Source of the DNA: a virus | Virus record (IMG/VR): IMGVR_UViG_3300031141_000020 | Span: 1-36,768 of that record | Strand: one strand, 5' to 3' | DNA length: 36,768 nucleotides | Shown here: positions 28,801-36,768 of the stretch, piece by piece | Layout: every line of letters begins with the position of its first letter | Numbering within the stretch: the stretch's first letter is position 1 | The notes under the pieces: generated by a model | What the model was told of the DNA's origin: nothing | Database searches by the model: none | What the model saw: the letters and a program-made list of their open reading frames with translations, nothing else | Made by a program: the position numbers and the translations under genes

Positions 28801-30181
28801 TGATAAAATTGTTCAAGCATATAATCAGTCAATGTCAAATGCTCTTGGTTATTCTAAAGAATTATGGGATTTCCGAATAACACATGAAGAGCTTTATAGA
28901 AAGTCAGAAAAAGAGTTAGGTACATCTGTAGTATCACCAACAATGAGAATGTACACTTCTGGTAATGGTTGCGACAACACATTCCCTCATACACCCTTTA
29001 ATAACCCACCTACAGTACCTTGCATGTGGTCAGGTAATCCGAATTGGGGTTGGTTTAACACTCTTGATAGACCTCCTAATGATACAAGCTTTGCTTTAAG
29101 AATATTAAATTATCATGGGTTAAGTCCAAATACAGGGACTTGGAAGTTAACAGATGGTAATGGAATCGCACAAAGTCATAATAGCTATCCTTATGCTTAC
29201 ACATTTAATTACGAGCATGCTTGCTCCGCTTCTTATGATGATAATTTAGCTTGGCATAATACCAGTGTAAACGGATGTATGCAAAGAGGTTTGTTTGATA
29301 GATATTATGGTAATTTCTTTGAAAAGGTTAGTGGAGGAGCTGCATTAAGAAGTTGTATGATGGATTTAAGTGCTACTGATATTGCTAATTTTGACTTTAG
29401 AAATATTATAAAAATAGTAATGGATGGTGGAATTTCAACTTACTGGACTGTTAATAAGGTTGCTGATTATAAACCAGGGCTGGATGAATTAACGAAGGTT
29501 GAATTAATTGAATGGAAATATGAAATTCCTGATAACGACAAAAAAGGGAAAAGAGCTAAATTAAAACTACCTCCAACTAATTATGGAAGTGTAGATGTTT
29601 TAAATCCTGACGGAGGTTCTGCTATTGTTAAAGAGAAAGATAGAACTATTATTTTATCAACAAATGGAGAGTATAGTATTATAGATAATAAAAATATACC
29701 AAAACCCAACTTATTACCTACAAGTAATAATGTTACTATTAAGAGTGAGTTAATGGAAGCTCCTGCTGCATCACAAGAGGCGTTAGTTATAAGTAAACAT
29801 AATGGTATTACAAATCAATCTTCTGCATATAGAGGGAGGGATATTAATGTTATTAATGGAGATGCTATCGCTTTAGGTAAGGGGTTACACTCTCATTCTG
29901 GACAAATTATTTTAGGATGCCACAATGAGGTAAATCCAAATGACATCTTCCAGGTAGGAAGTGGTTACAGTACAAAGGGAGGTAAAGTTACACAGAACGC
30001 AATTTCAGTAGATTCAGACGGAGACTTCTCTGTTTTCGGTGGAGAGGTAGTTGCTGAGTTTTCAGTGCAAGATTTAACAATGACTGGAGATGTTTATTAT
30101 ACAGACACAGACGGAATTAAGAAAAAGGTTTATTTAAGAACAAAACCAAATTTAAACACAACTAAAATAAATAACGACTAA
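25862..30181 (+). CDS. Giant tail tip / baseplate protein
   Basis: This is the largest gene, 1439 residues. The N-terminal about 440 residues are beta-rich carbohydrate-module-like sequence with many Tyr/Trp/Asn. Residues about 455-600 contain DSLPLGLTLNSGDLRDPSKR, then STGYSKTFELPAS, a block that recurs in tail proteins of Bacteroidetes phages and could be the hub core. A second beta-rich region follows (about 700-870), and the C-terminal part ends with VLNPDGGSAIVKEKDRTII and fibre-like Gly repeats. It probably forms the tail tip and contacts the host surface. A host-recognition module inserted before the hub core is inference. Confidence 0.55.
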   Translation: MAQSSQAKEVILEVGEKDAGLSTITSYVQNGTTSSDIFGEGCKGYCDWANSYGPLNANEDFGNFMGWYDMEINNFAIYGNTPNNPTWNGVSNASTGSTTALSYSFPSQTGGYLSAQIIKLSFNKSDGSNPDFEGQQTSVWHSVPFTYVNNMKRDGRSDTEQGRMLYLYPTAASGLDASISLEILEGDGHHLFLRGPGCDNLANYLSSTFPSVDPPDFFTAAFWQNFRGYITPYVHTAAWKYDIGSITYDSNRRNIHASYASALGSPVNFASVVNNNVNFGLRSSHELFQCNDYESKGYKMKITIDAMSGCEVEVLTYIDFISTGSYVNTTGVQQSDIQYALDYKGVDTSQKPWVWQTIKTPGTYEICVPFIPDMVIYEEQQDPVMGGLPGGWSTNTRIQYGGNAYSQKHFYNAQYQFLRVKETGTHSTLTMSNFEIREGGVEWDENTTPTYQENTMQVQTYTYDYLDTMNKDSLPLGLTLNSGDLRDPSKRSTGYSKTFELPASARNQRILHSMTADGSHRNPEDLGWKKARISVNGVVCFNGFARIEQSVTGAGGKYKCHILQDPSYWPELLKDKKLCELGMTSHEKDYATVVASWSKNVDQINYVYPIINYGEWLKDTDPNISAHSLKDLHPAIYVKSAVEKMFEDIGYTIESDFFQSQEFKKLIIPYTSGEDYDFAGSTTLGANSDYSAHASKAGEVTLPTMPATGSNSNTTRHFYPVIPTQNGAAHYSPGSSSSVQNGYVVPFSGRYNIYYKATVKVSQNGTSADSGMWASRIVVNGQTMGYSQYGGWADWATDSGQYVFNPNIGPPTTQDGVTATQPVGLPNCVWRHTSNGEAWTTEDSNMEMNLSAGDVVQIRFFGINFKAFRECRAYIKNQDFMVFPVVGQAFVPPFTASANMALGCGTKQLEFLKGITEMFNLYWDADNEQKKVFVEPYDDFYGSGRLVDWSKKLDRTSWSDKFLIDELAKSIYFRYKNDSGDKIVQAYNQSMSNALGYSKELWDFRITHEELYRKSEKELGTSVVSPTMRMYTSGNGCDNTFPHTPFNNPPTVPCMWSGNPNWGWFNTLDRPPNDTSFALRILNYHGLSPNTGTWKLTDGNGIAQSHNSYPYAYTFNYEHACSASYDDNLAWHNTSVNGCMQRGLFDRYYGNFFEKVSGGAALRSCMMDLSATDIANFDFRNIIKIVMDGGISTYWTVNKVADYKPGLDELTKVELIEWKYEIPDNDKKGKRAKLKLPPTNYGSVDVLNPDGGSAIVKEKDRTIILSTNGEYSIIDNKNIPKPNLLPTSNNVTIKSELMEAPAASQEALVISKHNGITNQSSAYRGRDINVINGDAIALGKGLHSHSGQIILGCHNEVNPNDIFQVGSGYSTKGGKVTQNAISVDSDGDFSVFGGEVVAEFSVQDLTMTGDVYYTDTDGIKKKVYLRTKPNLNTTKINND

Positions 30182-30182
30182 T

Positions 30183-33100
30183 ATGGCTAATACTGGAACG
30201 CTTTTCACATTTAAAGCAAATCTAAAAGATTTAATTGCACTAAATAATAAGCTTGATGCTGCTAAGTTAAAGATGCAACAATTAAAGGCTGCTAACAAGA
30301 GTTATGCTGGAGCAAAGAAAGAAGTTCAGCAACTTGGAACTGCTTTTAATAAAAACGCAGCAGCTATGTCTAAAGCTACTAATGCCGCCAATAAGATGAA
30401 TAAAGCTGGTGGTGGATTAGTTAGTACATTTAAGTCAGCAGCAGTGGCTATAGCAGCAGCATTTGCTGTAAGAGCTGTTGTAGGGGCTGTGAGAGGTATT
30501 ATAGAATCCTTTAGTGCATTTGAAAAGCAGATGTCAGCGGTAAAAGCAATATCTGGAGCTTCAGCAGAAGAATTTAAGGTTCTACAGGAGGCTGCTTTAA
30601 GGCTTGGTTCTACAACTGTATTTACAGCAACACAAGTGGGTCAATTACAAGAAGAGTTTGCTCGTTTAGGGTTTTCAACCGAAGAGATTGATTTAGCTAC
30701 AGCATCAACACTTGATTTAGCTGCAGCTACTGGAGAATCATTATCTAATTCAGCTCAGGTTGCAGGTACTACACTTAGGGCTTTTAATTTAGATGCTTCT
30801 TTAACTAAAAACGTAACAGATGTAATGGCAGCTTCATTTACATCTACAGCATTAAACCTTGATAGATTTACGGAGTCAATGAAATTTGTAGCTCCAGTAG
30901 CAAGAGCAGTAGGGTTTACTCTTGAAGAAACAACTGCCTTATTAGGTCAGTTAGCGAACAATGGTTTAAGTGGTTCTATTGCTGGTAATGCCTTAAAAAA
31001 TATAATGCTTAAGTTAGGGGATGCAAATTCTAAGTTAGCGAAAAAGCTTGGAGGCCCAGTAGTAGGAACAGAACAACTTGCAGTAGCTATGAGAAAACTA
31101 TCTGCAGAGGGTTTCTCAGCAACAGAGGCTGTAGATTTATTAGATAAAAGGTCAGCACCTGCTTTTCTTGCTTTAATAAAGAATATTGACGGAATACAGG
31201 GAAGTGTTGAGATTCTTAATAATGCAGAAGGAGCTGTAACTAAGATGGCAGCAATTAGATTAGATAACCTTTCTGGTGATATGACTCTATTAAAGTCCGC
31301 AACAGAAGGATTAAGTATTGCTCTTGGAGATAAGTTTGACACTTCAATGAGGGGAACTATATTTTCATTAACAAACTTTGTACAAGGAATTGTAGAGAGT
31401 GAGGGAGCTTTAAATGCAATTAGAACAGTTGTACAGTTGGTTGGTGTTGCTTTAGTTGGTTTAACAACAAGGTTTGCTATGTTAGGATTAAACTCATTAA
31501 GGGTTGGTCTTGTAGGAATGTTTAGGTCTATGAGTATGTTAATTCCATCTATCAGAGCAGCAGCAGTAGCACAAGGACAGCTTAATGTTGCTGTGTCATC
31601 AAACCCTTATGTTGCTGTAGCTACAGTGGTAGCCACACTTGCAGCAGCTTACTTTATGCTTGGGGAGGAAATGAGTGCGGCAGAGCAGAAACAAGAAAGG
31701 TTGAATCAGGCTATGAATGAAGATATAGATAATGTGTTAGACTACACTAAGAATAGTAAGAAGAGAGCTGAATCTATGAGAATATTTAAAGATGAATTTG
31801 ATGAGGTTCTTGGGCTTATGGATATAGAGCTTGCTAATGAAAAACAATTAAAGGAAATTAGAAGTCTAAATACTAAGCAGGCTGATAGAAAAGTTGATTT
31901 AATTGCAATTAAAGAAGAAATAAAACAAGTACAACTACTTCAAGCGGAACGTGATGAGGCTGATAAAGCTTATATGAAAATCAGAGAAGGACAATTAGCC
32001 GCAACAGGGGATAATGAAATAACAAGCAGAAGGAAAAGAAGGTCTGTTATGATGGAATTTCAGTCTAAGCAAACAGCTATAAGTGATAGGCAGATTAAAT
32101 TAGATGGACTTAAACTTCAATATACTGATATTACTACTGCTCTTAATGAAGAATTAGCAGCAACTGACACTTATCAAGAGCTGAAGCTTCAGGGGGATAA
32201 AACATATAGAGAGAAGAAGAGAAAGCATTATGATGACTTATTAGCCGCATATAGAGAGATGGGGACTGAAATGAAAAAGAAAACCATCAAAGACAATGAT
32301 GCACTTTTAGCTGAATTAACTTGGGTTTCAGAATATAGAGCACTTTTAGATAAGGAATTAGGATTAACAGGAGAGCTGCTTATTGACGCACAAACGAATA
32401 CAGAAAATTATGCTGCATCAGCTCTGGAGTTAGGGTTTAATGTTAAGACATCAGGTAGGGATATTAGAAAGACTAATATTGAACTTACTGTGTTAGAGAA
32501 ATTAATGTCAAATCTTGATGCTCCTATAACAAGCACTGCAGGTAAAATTAAGACAATGGGAAAAGCATTTACCTTTGCTTTAAATAAAACTAAGGATTTC
32601 TCAAAACAAATGTCTAAACTTGTAGATGACTTAATGCAAGATTCATTTGGGGTAGCTATGGCTCAAGCAACTGCAAGCAGGGATGAAGCTGTAAAATCAG
32701 CACAGGAAAATTTAGCATTAATAGTAACTAACATAGCTAACATAGAGCATTTTCAAGCTAAGGCTAAACAAAAAGAGCTTCAATCACTTATAAAAAGTAA
32801 TAAGCAAAAATATGATGTTATAAAGAATTTATCTGTAGAGGATTTTAGGCTTATAACTGGGGGCGTAGCATCACTTGACAAAGCGTTAGCAGAAAAAGTT
32901 ATTAGTCACGCTACATACGAAGCTGAAATAATTAAATTAAAAACCCTAACAAGTACAGTTGCTCAAGGGATGATAGATGAAGAGAAAGCTAAAAAAGAAA
33001 CAAATGATGCCTTGCTTTTACAATTAGAGAGGAGTTTTCAAGAGAAGATGCGTCAAATTAAATTTAATGCTGGTATGCAAGCTGCAGCAGACGCTAAATC

Positions 33101-34262
33101 AGCACAAGACCTGTCAATTAAAGATGAGTATGGTAGGGGTACTGGTTTAATTAGGATAGTTAAAGAGAATGGTAAGATAAAAGTTAAAACACTATTCGGT
33201 ATGCTAAAAGAAGAGAAGGCTGCAAGAGATGTAGCTGGAGCAGCACAAATTGCATTAATTGAAGGTAACTTTAAATCTGAGAAAACAATACTTGACAAAC
33301 AAAGGGCTGATGGGATTATTAGTGAGGCAGAATACCAAAGACAACTACTGGTTATAAAGAATAAAGCCGCAATAGACTCTGGGAATGTTACCCAAACAAA
33401 TCTGGACGCTGATGTTGCTGCTCAGACAGCGGCTATACAAACCATAGCAAATGCTTATAGCACAGCTTTTGATGCTTTCTCTACATACATGAATAACAGA
33501 TGGGAGTTAGAAAAGAATATAATCAATGAAAGAAGAGACCTTGAGTCAGAGGATTTAGCTACAGAGTTAGAGGCGAAGCTTGAAGCATTAGAAGGTAATG
33601 AAGAGGCTCAGGAGGATGTTAGAGACCATTACGCTTTAATTCAAGAAGCTAACGACTTAAAAAGAGAAGAAGAGCTTAGAGCTATCGCTAAGAAGGCTTT
33701 TATTATGGATAAGGCAAATAAACTTGCTCAAGCAGCTATTAATGGGGCATTAGCTTTAACTATGATTTCTGCACAGACAGGTGTTTTTGCAGCAGCAGCT
33801 ATGCCTATAATGGCAACTCTTATTGCGGCACAAATAGCGGCTATTGCCTCTACAAAATTTACTGGAGCTAAAGGTGGTGTTATACCAGAATTTGCTAACG
33901 GTGGAATGGTTAATGGGCCGAGTCACGCTAACGGAGGTGTTAAATTTGGTGTAGGAGGTTCTGTTGCTGAATTAGAAGGAGGAGAGGCTGTTATTAATAA
34001 AAGAAGTACAGCTATGTTTAGAGGAGAGCTTTCAGCTATGAACGCTGCAGGAGGAGGTGTTAAATTTGCTGCAGGTGGTGTTACTTCAGGAACTTCAAAT
34101 AGAATACAATCATCCAGTAATAACCAAAGCTCTCAATTTGATATTTTAGCAGCTAACATTGTTGGTGGTATAAATAACAAAACGGTTACTGTTTCTGAAG
34201 TTGATATTACAGGCTCACAAGAGAGTGTTAGTATTTCTGAACTAACAGCTACTATATTCTAA
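30183..34262 (+). CDS. Tail tape measure protein (TP901 type)
   Basis: This 1359-residue protein has helical N-terminal repeats. A hydrophobic segment (VAIAAAFAVRAVVGAVRGII, about 88-107) is followed by the TP901 core, with FEKQMSAVKAISGASAEEFK and LGSTTVFTATQVGQLQEEFA. Long Lys/Glu coiled coils fill the middle. A second hydrophobic stretch (ALTMISAQTGVFAAAAMPIM) lies near 1195-1235, then a Gly-rich end with GGEAVINKRST, a common tape-measure C-terminal motif. It sets tail length and is ejected with DNA. At about 0.15 nm per residue the tail would be near 200 nm. It starts 1 nt after the giant tail gene. Confidence 0.85.
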   Translation: MANTGTLFTFKANLKDLIALNNKLDAAKLKMQQLKAANKSYAGAKKEVQQLGTAFNKNAAAMSKATNAANKMNKAGGGLVSTFKSAAVAIAAAFAVRAVVGAVRGIIESFSAFEKQMSAVKAISGASAEEFKVLQEAALRLGSTTVFTATQVGQLQEEFARLGFSTEEIDLATASTLDLAAATGESLSNSAQVAGTTLRAFNLDASLTKNVTDVMAASFTSTALNLDRFTESMKFVAPVARAVGFTLEETTALLGQLANNGLSGSIAGNALKNIMLKLGDANSKLAKKLGGPVVGTEQLAVAMRKLSAEGFSATEAVDLLDKRSAPAFLALIKNIDGIQGSVEILNNAEGAVTKMAAIRLDNLSGDMTLLKSATEGLSIALGDKFDTSMRGTIFSLTNFVQGIVESEGALNAIRTVVQLVGVALVGLTTRFAMLGLNSLRVGLVGMFRSMSMLIPSIRAAAVAQGQLNVAVSSNPYVAVATVVATLAAAYFMLGEEMSAAEQKQERLNQAMNEDIDNVLDYTKNSKKRAESMRIFKDEFDEVLGLMDIELANEKQLKEIRSLNTKQADRKVDLIAIKEEIKQVQLLQAERDEADKAYMKIREGQLAATGDNEITSRRKRRSVMMEFQSKQTAISDRQIKLDGLKLQYTDITTALNEELAATDTYQELKLQGDKTYREKKRKHYDDLLAAYREMGTEMKKKTIKDNDALLAELTWVSEYRALLDKELGLTGELLIDAQTNTENYAASALELGFNVKTSGRDIRKTNIELTVLEKLMSNLDAPITSTAGKIKTMGKAFTFALNKTKDFSKQMSKLVDDLMQDSFGVAMAQATASRDEAVKSAQENLALIVTNIANIEHFQAKAKQKELQSLIKSNKQKYDVIKNLSVEDFRLITGGVASLDKALAEKVISHATYEAEIIKLKTLTSTVAQGMIDEEKAKKETNDALLLQLERSFQEKMRQIKFNAGMQAAADAKSAQDLSIKDEYGRGTGLIRIVKENGKIKVKTLFGMLKEEKAARDVAGAAQIALIEGNFKSEKTILDKQRADGIISEAEYQRQLLVIKNKAAIDSGNVTQTNLDADVAAQTAAIQTIANAYSTAFDAFSTYMNNRWELEKNIINERRDLESEDLATELEAKLEALEGNEEAQEDVRDHYALIQEANDLKREEELRAIAKKAFIMDKANKLAQAAINGALALTMISAQTGVFAAAAMPIMATLIAAQIAAIASTKFTGAKGGVIPEFANGGMVNGPSHANGGVKFGVGGSVAELEGGEAVINKRSTAMFRGELSAMNAAGGGVKFAAGGVTSGTSNRIQSSSNNQSSQFDILAANIVGGINNKTVTVSEVDITGSQESVSISELTATIF

Positions 34263-34284
34263 ATATTTTTACTATATTTGCAAA

Positions 34285-34518
34285 ATGAAAGCAATAATAA
34301 ATATATTTTGGAATCTAATAATAGGTAAGGGGCTTAAAAAAGCCTCAGAAAAAACCTTTAAGAAAAGAATGAAGATTTGTCAATCCAATAAATGTGGGGT
34401 ATATAAAAAGCCACTAAACATAAAGGCTCTTGAAAATTGTGGAGATTGTGGTTGTTTTCTTAACTTAAAAGCAAGAGTGGATGAGTTTTATATTGATTGC
34501 CCAAAAGGTTTGTGGTAA
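34285..34518 (+). CDS. Small zinc-ribbon protein
   Basis: This 77-residue basic protein has C32, C37, C52, C55, C57 and C72. The second half, NCGDCGCFLNLKARVDEFYI then DCPKGLW, matches a short zinc-ribbon family common at the end of tail operons in Bacteroidetes phages (C-x-x-C-G-C-F-L-x-x-K-x-R, then C-P). The TATATTTG at 34273 is only 4 nt before the ATG, so it is unlikely to be its promoter. Role unknown; nucleic-acid or protein binding. Confidence 0.55.
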   Translation: MKAIINIFWNLIIGKGLKKASEKTFKKRMKICQSNKCGVYKKPLNIKALENCGDCGCFLNLKARVDEFYIDCPKGLW

Positions 34519-34754
34519 AGTTTACTAACCCTAAAGGGTGGGATTTCATTAGTTCTTCTGATAAAAATAAAATAATATTAGCATTAGATGAAATTAAAAA
34601 CCCACAATCAGATAGGACTTCTATTTTAGATTTTCTATTTGATATGTATAACCTCCACTTTGGAGGAAGTTATCGTAGAGGAGCACAAACATGCCCAACT
34701 TGCGTGAGAACAGTTATTAATACTTTTAATAAGAAATTAAATAATGGCAAATAG
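34512..34754 (+). CDS. Small unrecognised protein with a Cys pair
   Basis: This protein of about 80 residues reads VKFTNPKGWDFISSSDKNKI, then helices and a late CPTC motif (about 65-68). No ATG is available. GTG 34512 gives a 7-nt overlap with the previous gene, TTG 34497 a 22-nt overlap; I prefer GTG. Its last 11 nt overlap the next gene. It belongs with the zinc-ribbon gene as a pair by position. Function unknown. Confidence 0.5.
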   Translation: MVKFTNPKGWDFISSSDKNKIILALDEIKNPQSDRTSILDFLFDMYNLHFGGSYRRGAQTCPTCVRTVINTFNKKLNNGK

Positions 34755-35073
34755 AAAGGAAGTTATTTTTGAATTTAGAGACAATGTTTCTGAGCAACTA
34801 ATAAAAAGGTTTGGAGACGACCATACTCTTAAAGATACTATATTACACTTATCAAGCATAGGGCTTATACCTCCAAAGGTTTTAAGGAACTACATGATGA
34901 TTAAAGACTTTGATAAGTTTATTGTTATCAACAGAGGCCATGTAGGACATACGTTTATTGATATATCAATTAAATATGATATTTCAGAGAAACAAGCTAA
35001 AAACATAGTTTATAAACAGAGAGATAGATTTAACTCTTCTGCTAACATACGCCAAGGTTACTCCCTGTCATAA
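34744..35073 (+). CDS. Small helix-turn-helix-like protein
   Basis: In this 109-residue basic protein, the C-terminal part has FIDISIKYDISEKQAKNIVY (about 77-96), a good helix-turn-helix candidate, while the N-terminal half is helical with FGDDHTLKDTILHLSSIGLI. It is the last plus-strand gene, and its final 32 nt overlap the 3' end of the convergent rusA gene. It could be a late regulator or transcription factor. Not assigned to a family. Confidence 0.5.
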   Translation: MANRKEVIFEFRDNVSEQLIKRFGDDHTLKDTILHLSSIGLIPPKVLRNYMMIKDFDKFIVINRGHVGHTFIDISIKYDISEKQAKNIVYKQRDRFNSSANIRQGYSLS

Positions 35074-35422
35074 AAGCCATACCACCTTCTTCAGCCCAAA
35101 TCTTTTTAGCATATATAGTGTGAACGTGTGAATCTTCTTTAAACAAGCAATCCATAACTCCTTTAACAAGATTATCAATATCTGGCCTTTGCTGATGTAC
35201 CTTCCCTATATGTTCCTTCTTCTTTTTCTTACTCCAAGATTTAGGCATAGGTATTTCAAACTCAAGATATAACTCATCATTAATCTCAACACCACTCTCC
35301 TTTATTTTAGCCAATAAATCATCTTTATAGGCCCAGTATCTAACTACACATGGTCTTTTCCTCCATGTATCAGCTCTTGTCATCCGAGGCTTCGGAACTG
35401 GAATTATCTTTATTCTTTTCAT
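35042..35422 (-). CDS. rusA: RusA-family Holliday junction resolvase
   Basis: In this 126-residue protein, the N-terminal IPVPKPRMTRAD strand-loop is followed by the catalytic segment RPDIDNLVKGVMDCLFKEDS, which supplies D81, D83, K87 and D97, matching the E. coli RusA acid set. The enzyme cuts four-way junctions formed during recombination-dependent replication and helps clear DNA for packaging. It is the last gene of the right-hand minus block. Its 3' end overlaps the plus-strand HTH gene by 32 nt, and its 5' end overlaps the zinc-ribbon gene by 53 nt. Confidence 0.85.
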   Translation of the reverse strand: MKRIKIIPVPKPRMTRADTWRKRPCVVRYWAYKDDLLAKIKESGVEINDELYLEFEIPMPKSWSKKKKKEHIGKVHQQRPDIDNLVKGVMDCLFKEDSHVHTIYAKKIWAEEGGMAFMTGSNLGVC

Positions 35423-35648
35423 TTTCTTTATTTTTTTCCATCATAGTATTAATCCCCTGCATAATCCCTCTCGCAGTTACGTCTTTATCTACATACTTCT
35501 TACATCCTGGACACTTAAGATGCTTTTTAGTCCTATACCAATTTCTTTGGCAGCAAGATGTTTTCATTAAGTCATCATCTTTTATAAAATGCTTATCAAA
35601 TTCATCTTGACTCACACTACTTGTATCGTACCCTTTATTCTCCGACAT
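35370..35648 (-). CDS. Small zinc-ribbon protein upstream of rusA
   Basis: This 92-residue protein has C32, C33, C46 and C49 (TSCCQRNWYRTKKHLKCPGC, about 30-49), which can make one zinc ribbon. The start is acidic and the C-terminal about 25 residues are Lys/Glu/Asn/Ser-rich and probably disordered. The end overlaps rusA by 53 nt and the start overlaps the DUF3310 gene by 14 nt. Function unknown; association with recombination is by operon only. Confidence 0.5.
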   Translation of the reverse strand: MSENKGYDTSSVSQDEFDKHFIKDDDLMKTSCCQRNWYRTKKHLKCPGCKKYVDKDVTARGIMQGINTMMEKNKENEKNKDNSSSEASDDKS

Positions 35649-35946
35649 CTCTTATTTTTTCTAATTCAAATTCTAAATGTGCAATAGCCTTAGTAATACA
35701 ATCTACAGGAGTATCGTGCTTGTGATATGCTCTCAGGATGTATGTAGTGGCGGTTGCGAGGTGATAGGGGAGTTCAAAGTTATCACAAACCTTACGAGCT
35801 TCATATCCGTTTCTACCTCTATAATAATGTGGCACTCTCATATCCACTGCCGCTTCTGGTTCTGTAATTAATAAAGAGTCAGATGTATTAGATGGAGTCC
35901 ATCCATTTCTCCCTTTCTCTTTGTAGTGTTTATTGTATTTATCCAT
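35635..35946 (-). CDS. DUF3310-family protein
   Basis: This 103-residue protein has HYYRGRNGYEARKVCDNFEL (about 40-59), then YHLATATTYILRAYHKHDTP and an amphipathic helix, ITKAIAHLEFELEKI. This is the DUF3310 (PF11753) pattern: H-Y-x-x-G-x-x-G-x-E-x, a buried F helix, then a Y-I-x-R-A helix and a final L-E-x-x-I helix. The family is common in phage early regions and is often linked to nucleotide metabolism, but no activity is known. It overlaps its neighbours by 14 nt and 8 nt. Confidence 0.7.
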   Translation of the reverse strand: MDKYNKHYKEKGRNGWTPSNTSDSLLITEPEAAVDMRVPHYYRGRNGYEARKVCDNFELPYHLATATTYILRAYHKHDTPVDCITKAIAHLEFELEKIRDVGE

Positions 35947-36355
35947 GGTTTGTTATTTTTATTTCGTTATCTAAATCTAATTTATGTTTAAGGTAATTGA
36001 TTTGTTCCATATCCCTCTTCATACTCTTATATATAGCCTGCTGACTTCTTATTCTCTGACCAAGACTCAATACATACTCCTCAAGCTCTTCTAAGTTGTC
36101 TGTAATGTAATAACCCTTACTGTTGGAACAAAGCCCTACAAGTAGTTGTTCTACTCTTATATGGTGGATTATCTTACGAAGTCTTGGCCCATTTATTTTA
36201 TACCCAACCTTAGTTAAAGCCTCACACATTGTTTTATTGGTTATGGAATTTTCCTTACCATGTTTTGTGCTTAACCCTTTTATAACTATAGGCAGAATAT
36301 CATATTGCTCATATTCAGTTAACTCGTATGTTATATCTTCAAAAAGCGTTATCAT
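35939..36355 (-). CDS. Winged-helix-like protein with coiled-coil tail
   Basis: In this 138-residue protein, residues about 15-85 fit a winged helix: LPIVIKGLSTKHG, SITNKTMCEALTKVGYKING as the turn and recognition helix, and VGLCSNSKGYYITDN as the wing. Residues about 88-130 are a coiled coil (EELEEYVLSLGQRIRSQQAI). It probably binds DNA as a dimer. Similar proteins occur in Bacteroidetes phage early operons. The stop overlaps the DUF3310 start by 8 nt, and its start shares the last base of the preceding gene. Confidence 0.55.
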   Translation of the reverse strand: MITLFEDITYELTEYEQYDILPIVIKGLSTKHGKENSITNKTMCEALTKVGYKINGPRLRKIIHHIRVEQLLVGLCSNSKGYYITDNLEELEEYVLSLGQRIRSQQAIYKSMKRDMEQINYLKHKLDLDNEIKITNHG

Positions 36356-36594
36356 TAGTTAATCATTCTATCTTCATCAATAGTTACAATACCCTCTATT
36401 GGTTTTGTTACTATCTCTAAGTTATCAGTTCCATCATAAATTACTCCTACAACTCTATCTATACCTAAAGACTCTATCTCTATAATTTTATCATTTAGTT
36501 TCTTAGTCTTTATATACACACCGCCCTCAGCAGTTCCACTAACCTTTAAGTCTATAAAGGCTCTAATGTCTGTTTCTTCTCCTTGTTTCTTCAT
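36355..36594 (-). CDS. Unrecognised small beta-rich protein
   Basis: This 79-residue protein alternates polar and hydrophobic residues (AFIDLKVSGTAEGGVYIKTK, about 12-31; then EIESLGIDRVVGVIYDGTDN), predicted all-beta. It overlaps the upstream gene by 4 nt (ATGA at 36594-36591) and the downstream one by 1 nt. No family is recognised. Confidence 0.5.
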   Translation of the reverse strand: MKKQGEETDIRAFIDLKVSGTAEGGVYIKTKKLNDKIIEIESLGIDRVVGVIYDGTDNLEIVTKPIEGIVTIDEDRMIN

Positions 36595-36767
36595 TTGTTT
36601 AATTTATTTAGTAATTGATTTGATGTGAAAATCCTGTCCTCTCCTGAGTAATTCTCATAGATGCAAGTAAAGTTATCATCTTTCCAAGTCCACAAAGCCC
36701 TGACATTCTTTTTGATATTATCTTTTAATATCCATTTAATTGTTTTGTATGTTCTTTTTTCTTCCAT
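36591..36767 (-). CDS. First gene of the right-hand minus block
   Basis: 58 codons, beginning MEEKRTYKTIKWILKDNIKK and ending FTSNQLLNKLNK. It is basic, with a WTWKDDNFTCIYENYSG strand in the middle. It ends in an ATGA overlap with the next gene, so it is translationally coupled. Its ATG is 1 nt from the window edge. If the ends join, an in-frame stop lies a few codons upstream in positions 1-35, which fixes this start. Transcription would come from the 228-258 promoter. Confidence 0.5.
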   Translation of the reverse strand: MEEKRTYKTIKWILKDNIKKNVRALWTWKDDNFTCIYENYSGEDRIFTSNQLLNKLNK

Positions 36768-36768
36768 A

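Noticed and set aside
30947-31342. Minus-strand frame of 131 codons inside the tape measure gene
   Set aside because: It is an antisense shadow of a well-supported gene, with composition set by the opposite strand and no promoter or leader.
34273-34280. Promoter for the 34285 gene (TATATTTG)
   Set aside because: No TTG 19-21 nt upstream, and the start would fall at or after the ATG. The gene is more likely read from the tail operon.
1-36768. Integrase, excisionase, repressor or attachment sites
   Set aside because: I searched by eye for tyrosine/serine recombinase signatures and a CI-like repressor and found none, so lysogeny is not supported.
36745-36768. Slippery A-run joining the short leader frame to the first right-hand gene
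   Set aside because: An A AAA AAG heptamer is present if the ends are joined, but a -1 slip enters a third frame that stops soon, not the gene frame.

Overview
The window looks like the genome, or nearly all of it, of a tailed double-stranded DNA phage of the siphovirus type that infects a low-GC member of the Bacteroidetes, most likely a flavobacterium. Four things point to this host. The best promoter-like sites have the Bacteroidetes form (TTG or TTTG, 19-21 nt, then TAnnTTTG). Genes are preceded by A-rich or CAAA-rich leaders rather than Shine-Dalgarno sequences. One tail protein carries a Cys-Thr-Asp-Pro / Asn-Tyr-Asp-Pro motif common in Bacteroidetes exported proteins. Several proteins resemble families I associate with Bacteroidetes phages. 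I see no integrase, repressor, tRNA or CRISPR array, so a virulent life style is the simplest reading.

Layout: (1) 247-4717, minus strand: a tightly overlapping replication operon (annealing-like protein, stand-alone DnaA domain IV, SSB-like protein, wHTH protein, primase-helicase). (2) 4891-13852, plus: head genes (ClpP-type protease with scaffold tail, major capsid, tube-like protein, portal, connector and fibre-like proteins), then lysis (DUF5675, holin-like proteins) and a metallophosphoesterase. (3) 13853-18890, plus: an accessory island of about 20 very small, mostly unrecognised genes with its own promoters, tandem repeats, palindromes and terminator. (4) 18891-19203: a noncoding segment with a G-rich run, DnaA-box-like 9-mers and a strong promoter. 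(5) 19204-35073, plus: packaging and tail genes (TerS, TerL, tail chaperone with a -1 frameshift, tail completion, two large tail proteins, tape measure) and three small genes. (6) 35042-36767, minus: RusA, a zinc-ribbon protein, DUF3310, a wHTH protein and two unknowns.

A good minus-strand promoter at 228-258 fires off the left edge. If the molecule is circular or circularly permuted, it would drive the 36767-35042 genes, which makes the two minus-strand blocks neighbours.

The most interesting signal is regulatory. The replication operon and the small-gene island appear to share a promoter motif with a TTTGGTAG upstream box. The island also carries five copies of an 8-5-8 palindrome (TATTTAGA/TCTAAATA), two of them exactly 42 nt ahead of a TTTGGTAG box, and two pairs of 30-bp tandem repeats. 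This suggests a coordinated early regulon of unknown small, mainly acidic proteins. Host-takeover or anti-defence roles are plausible but are inference only.
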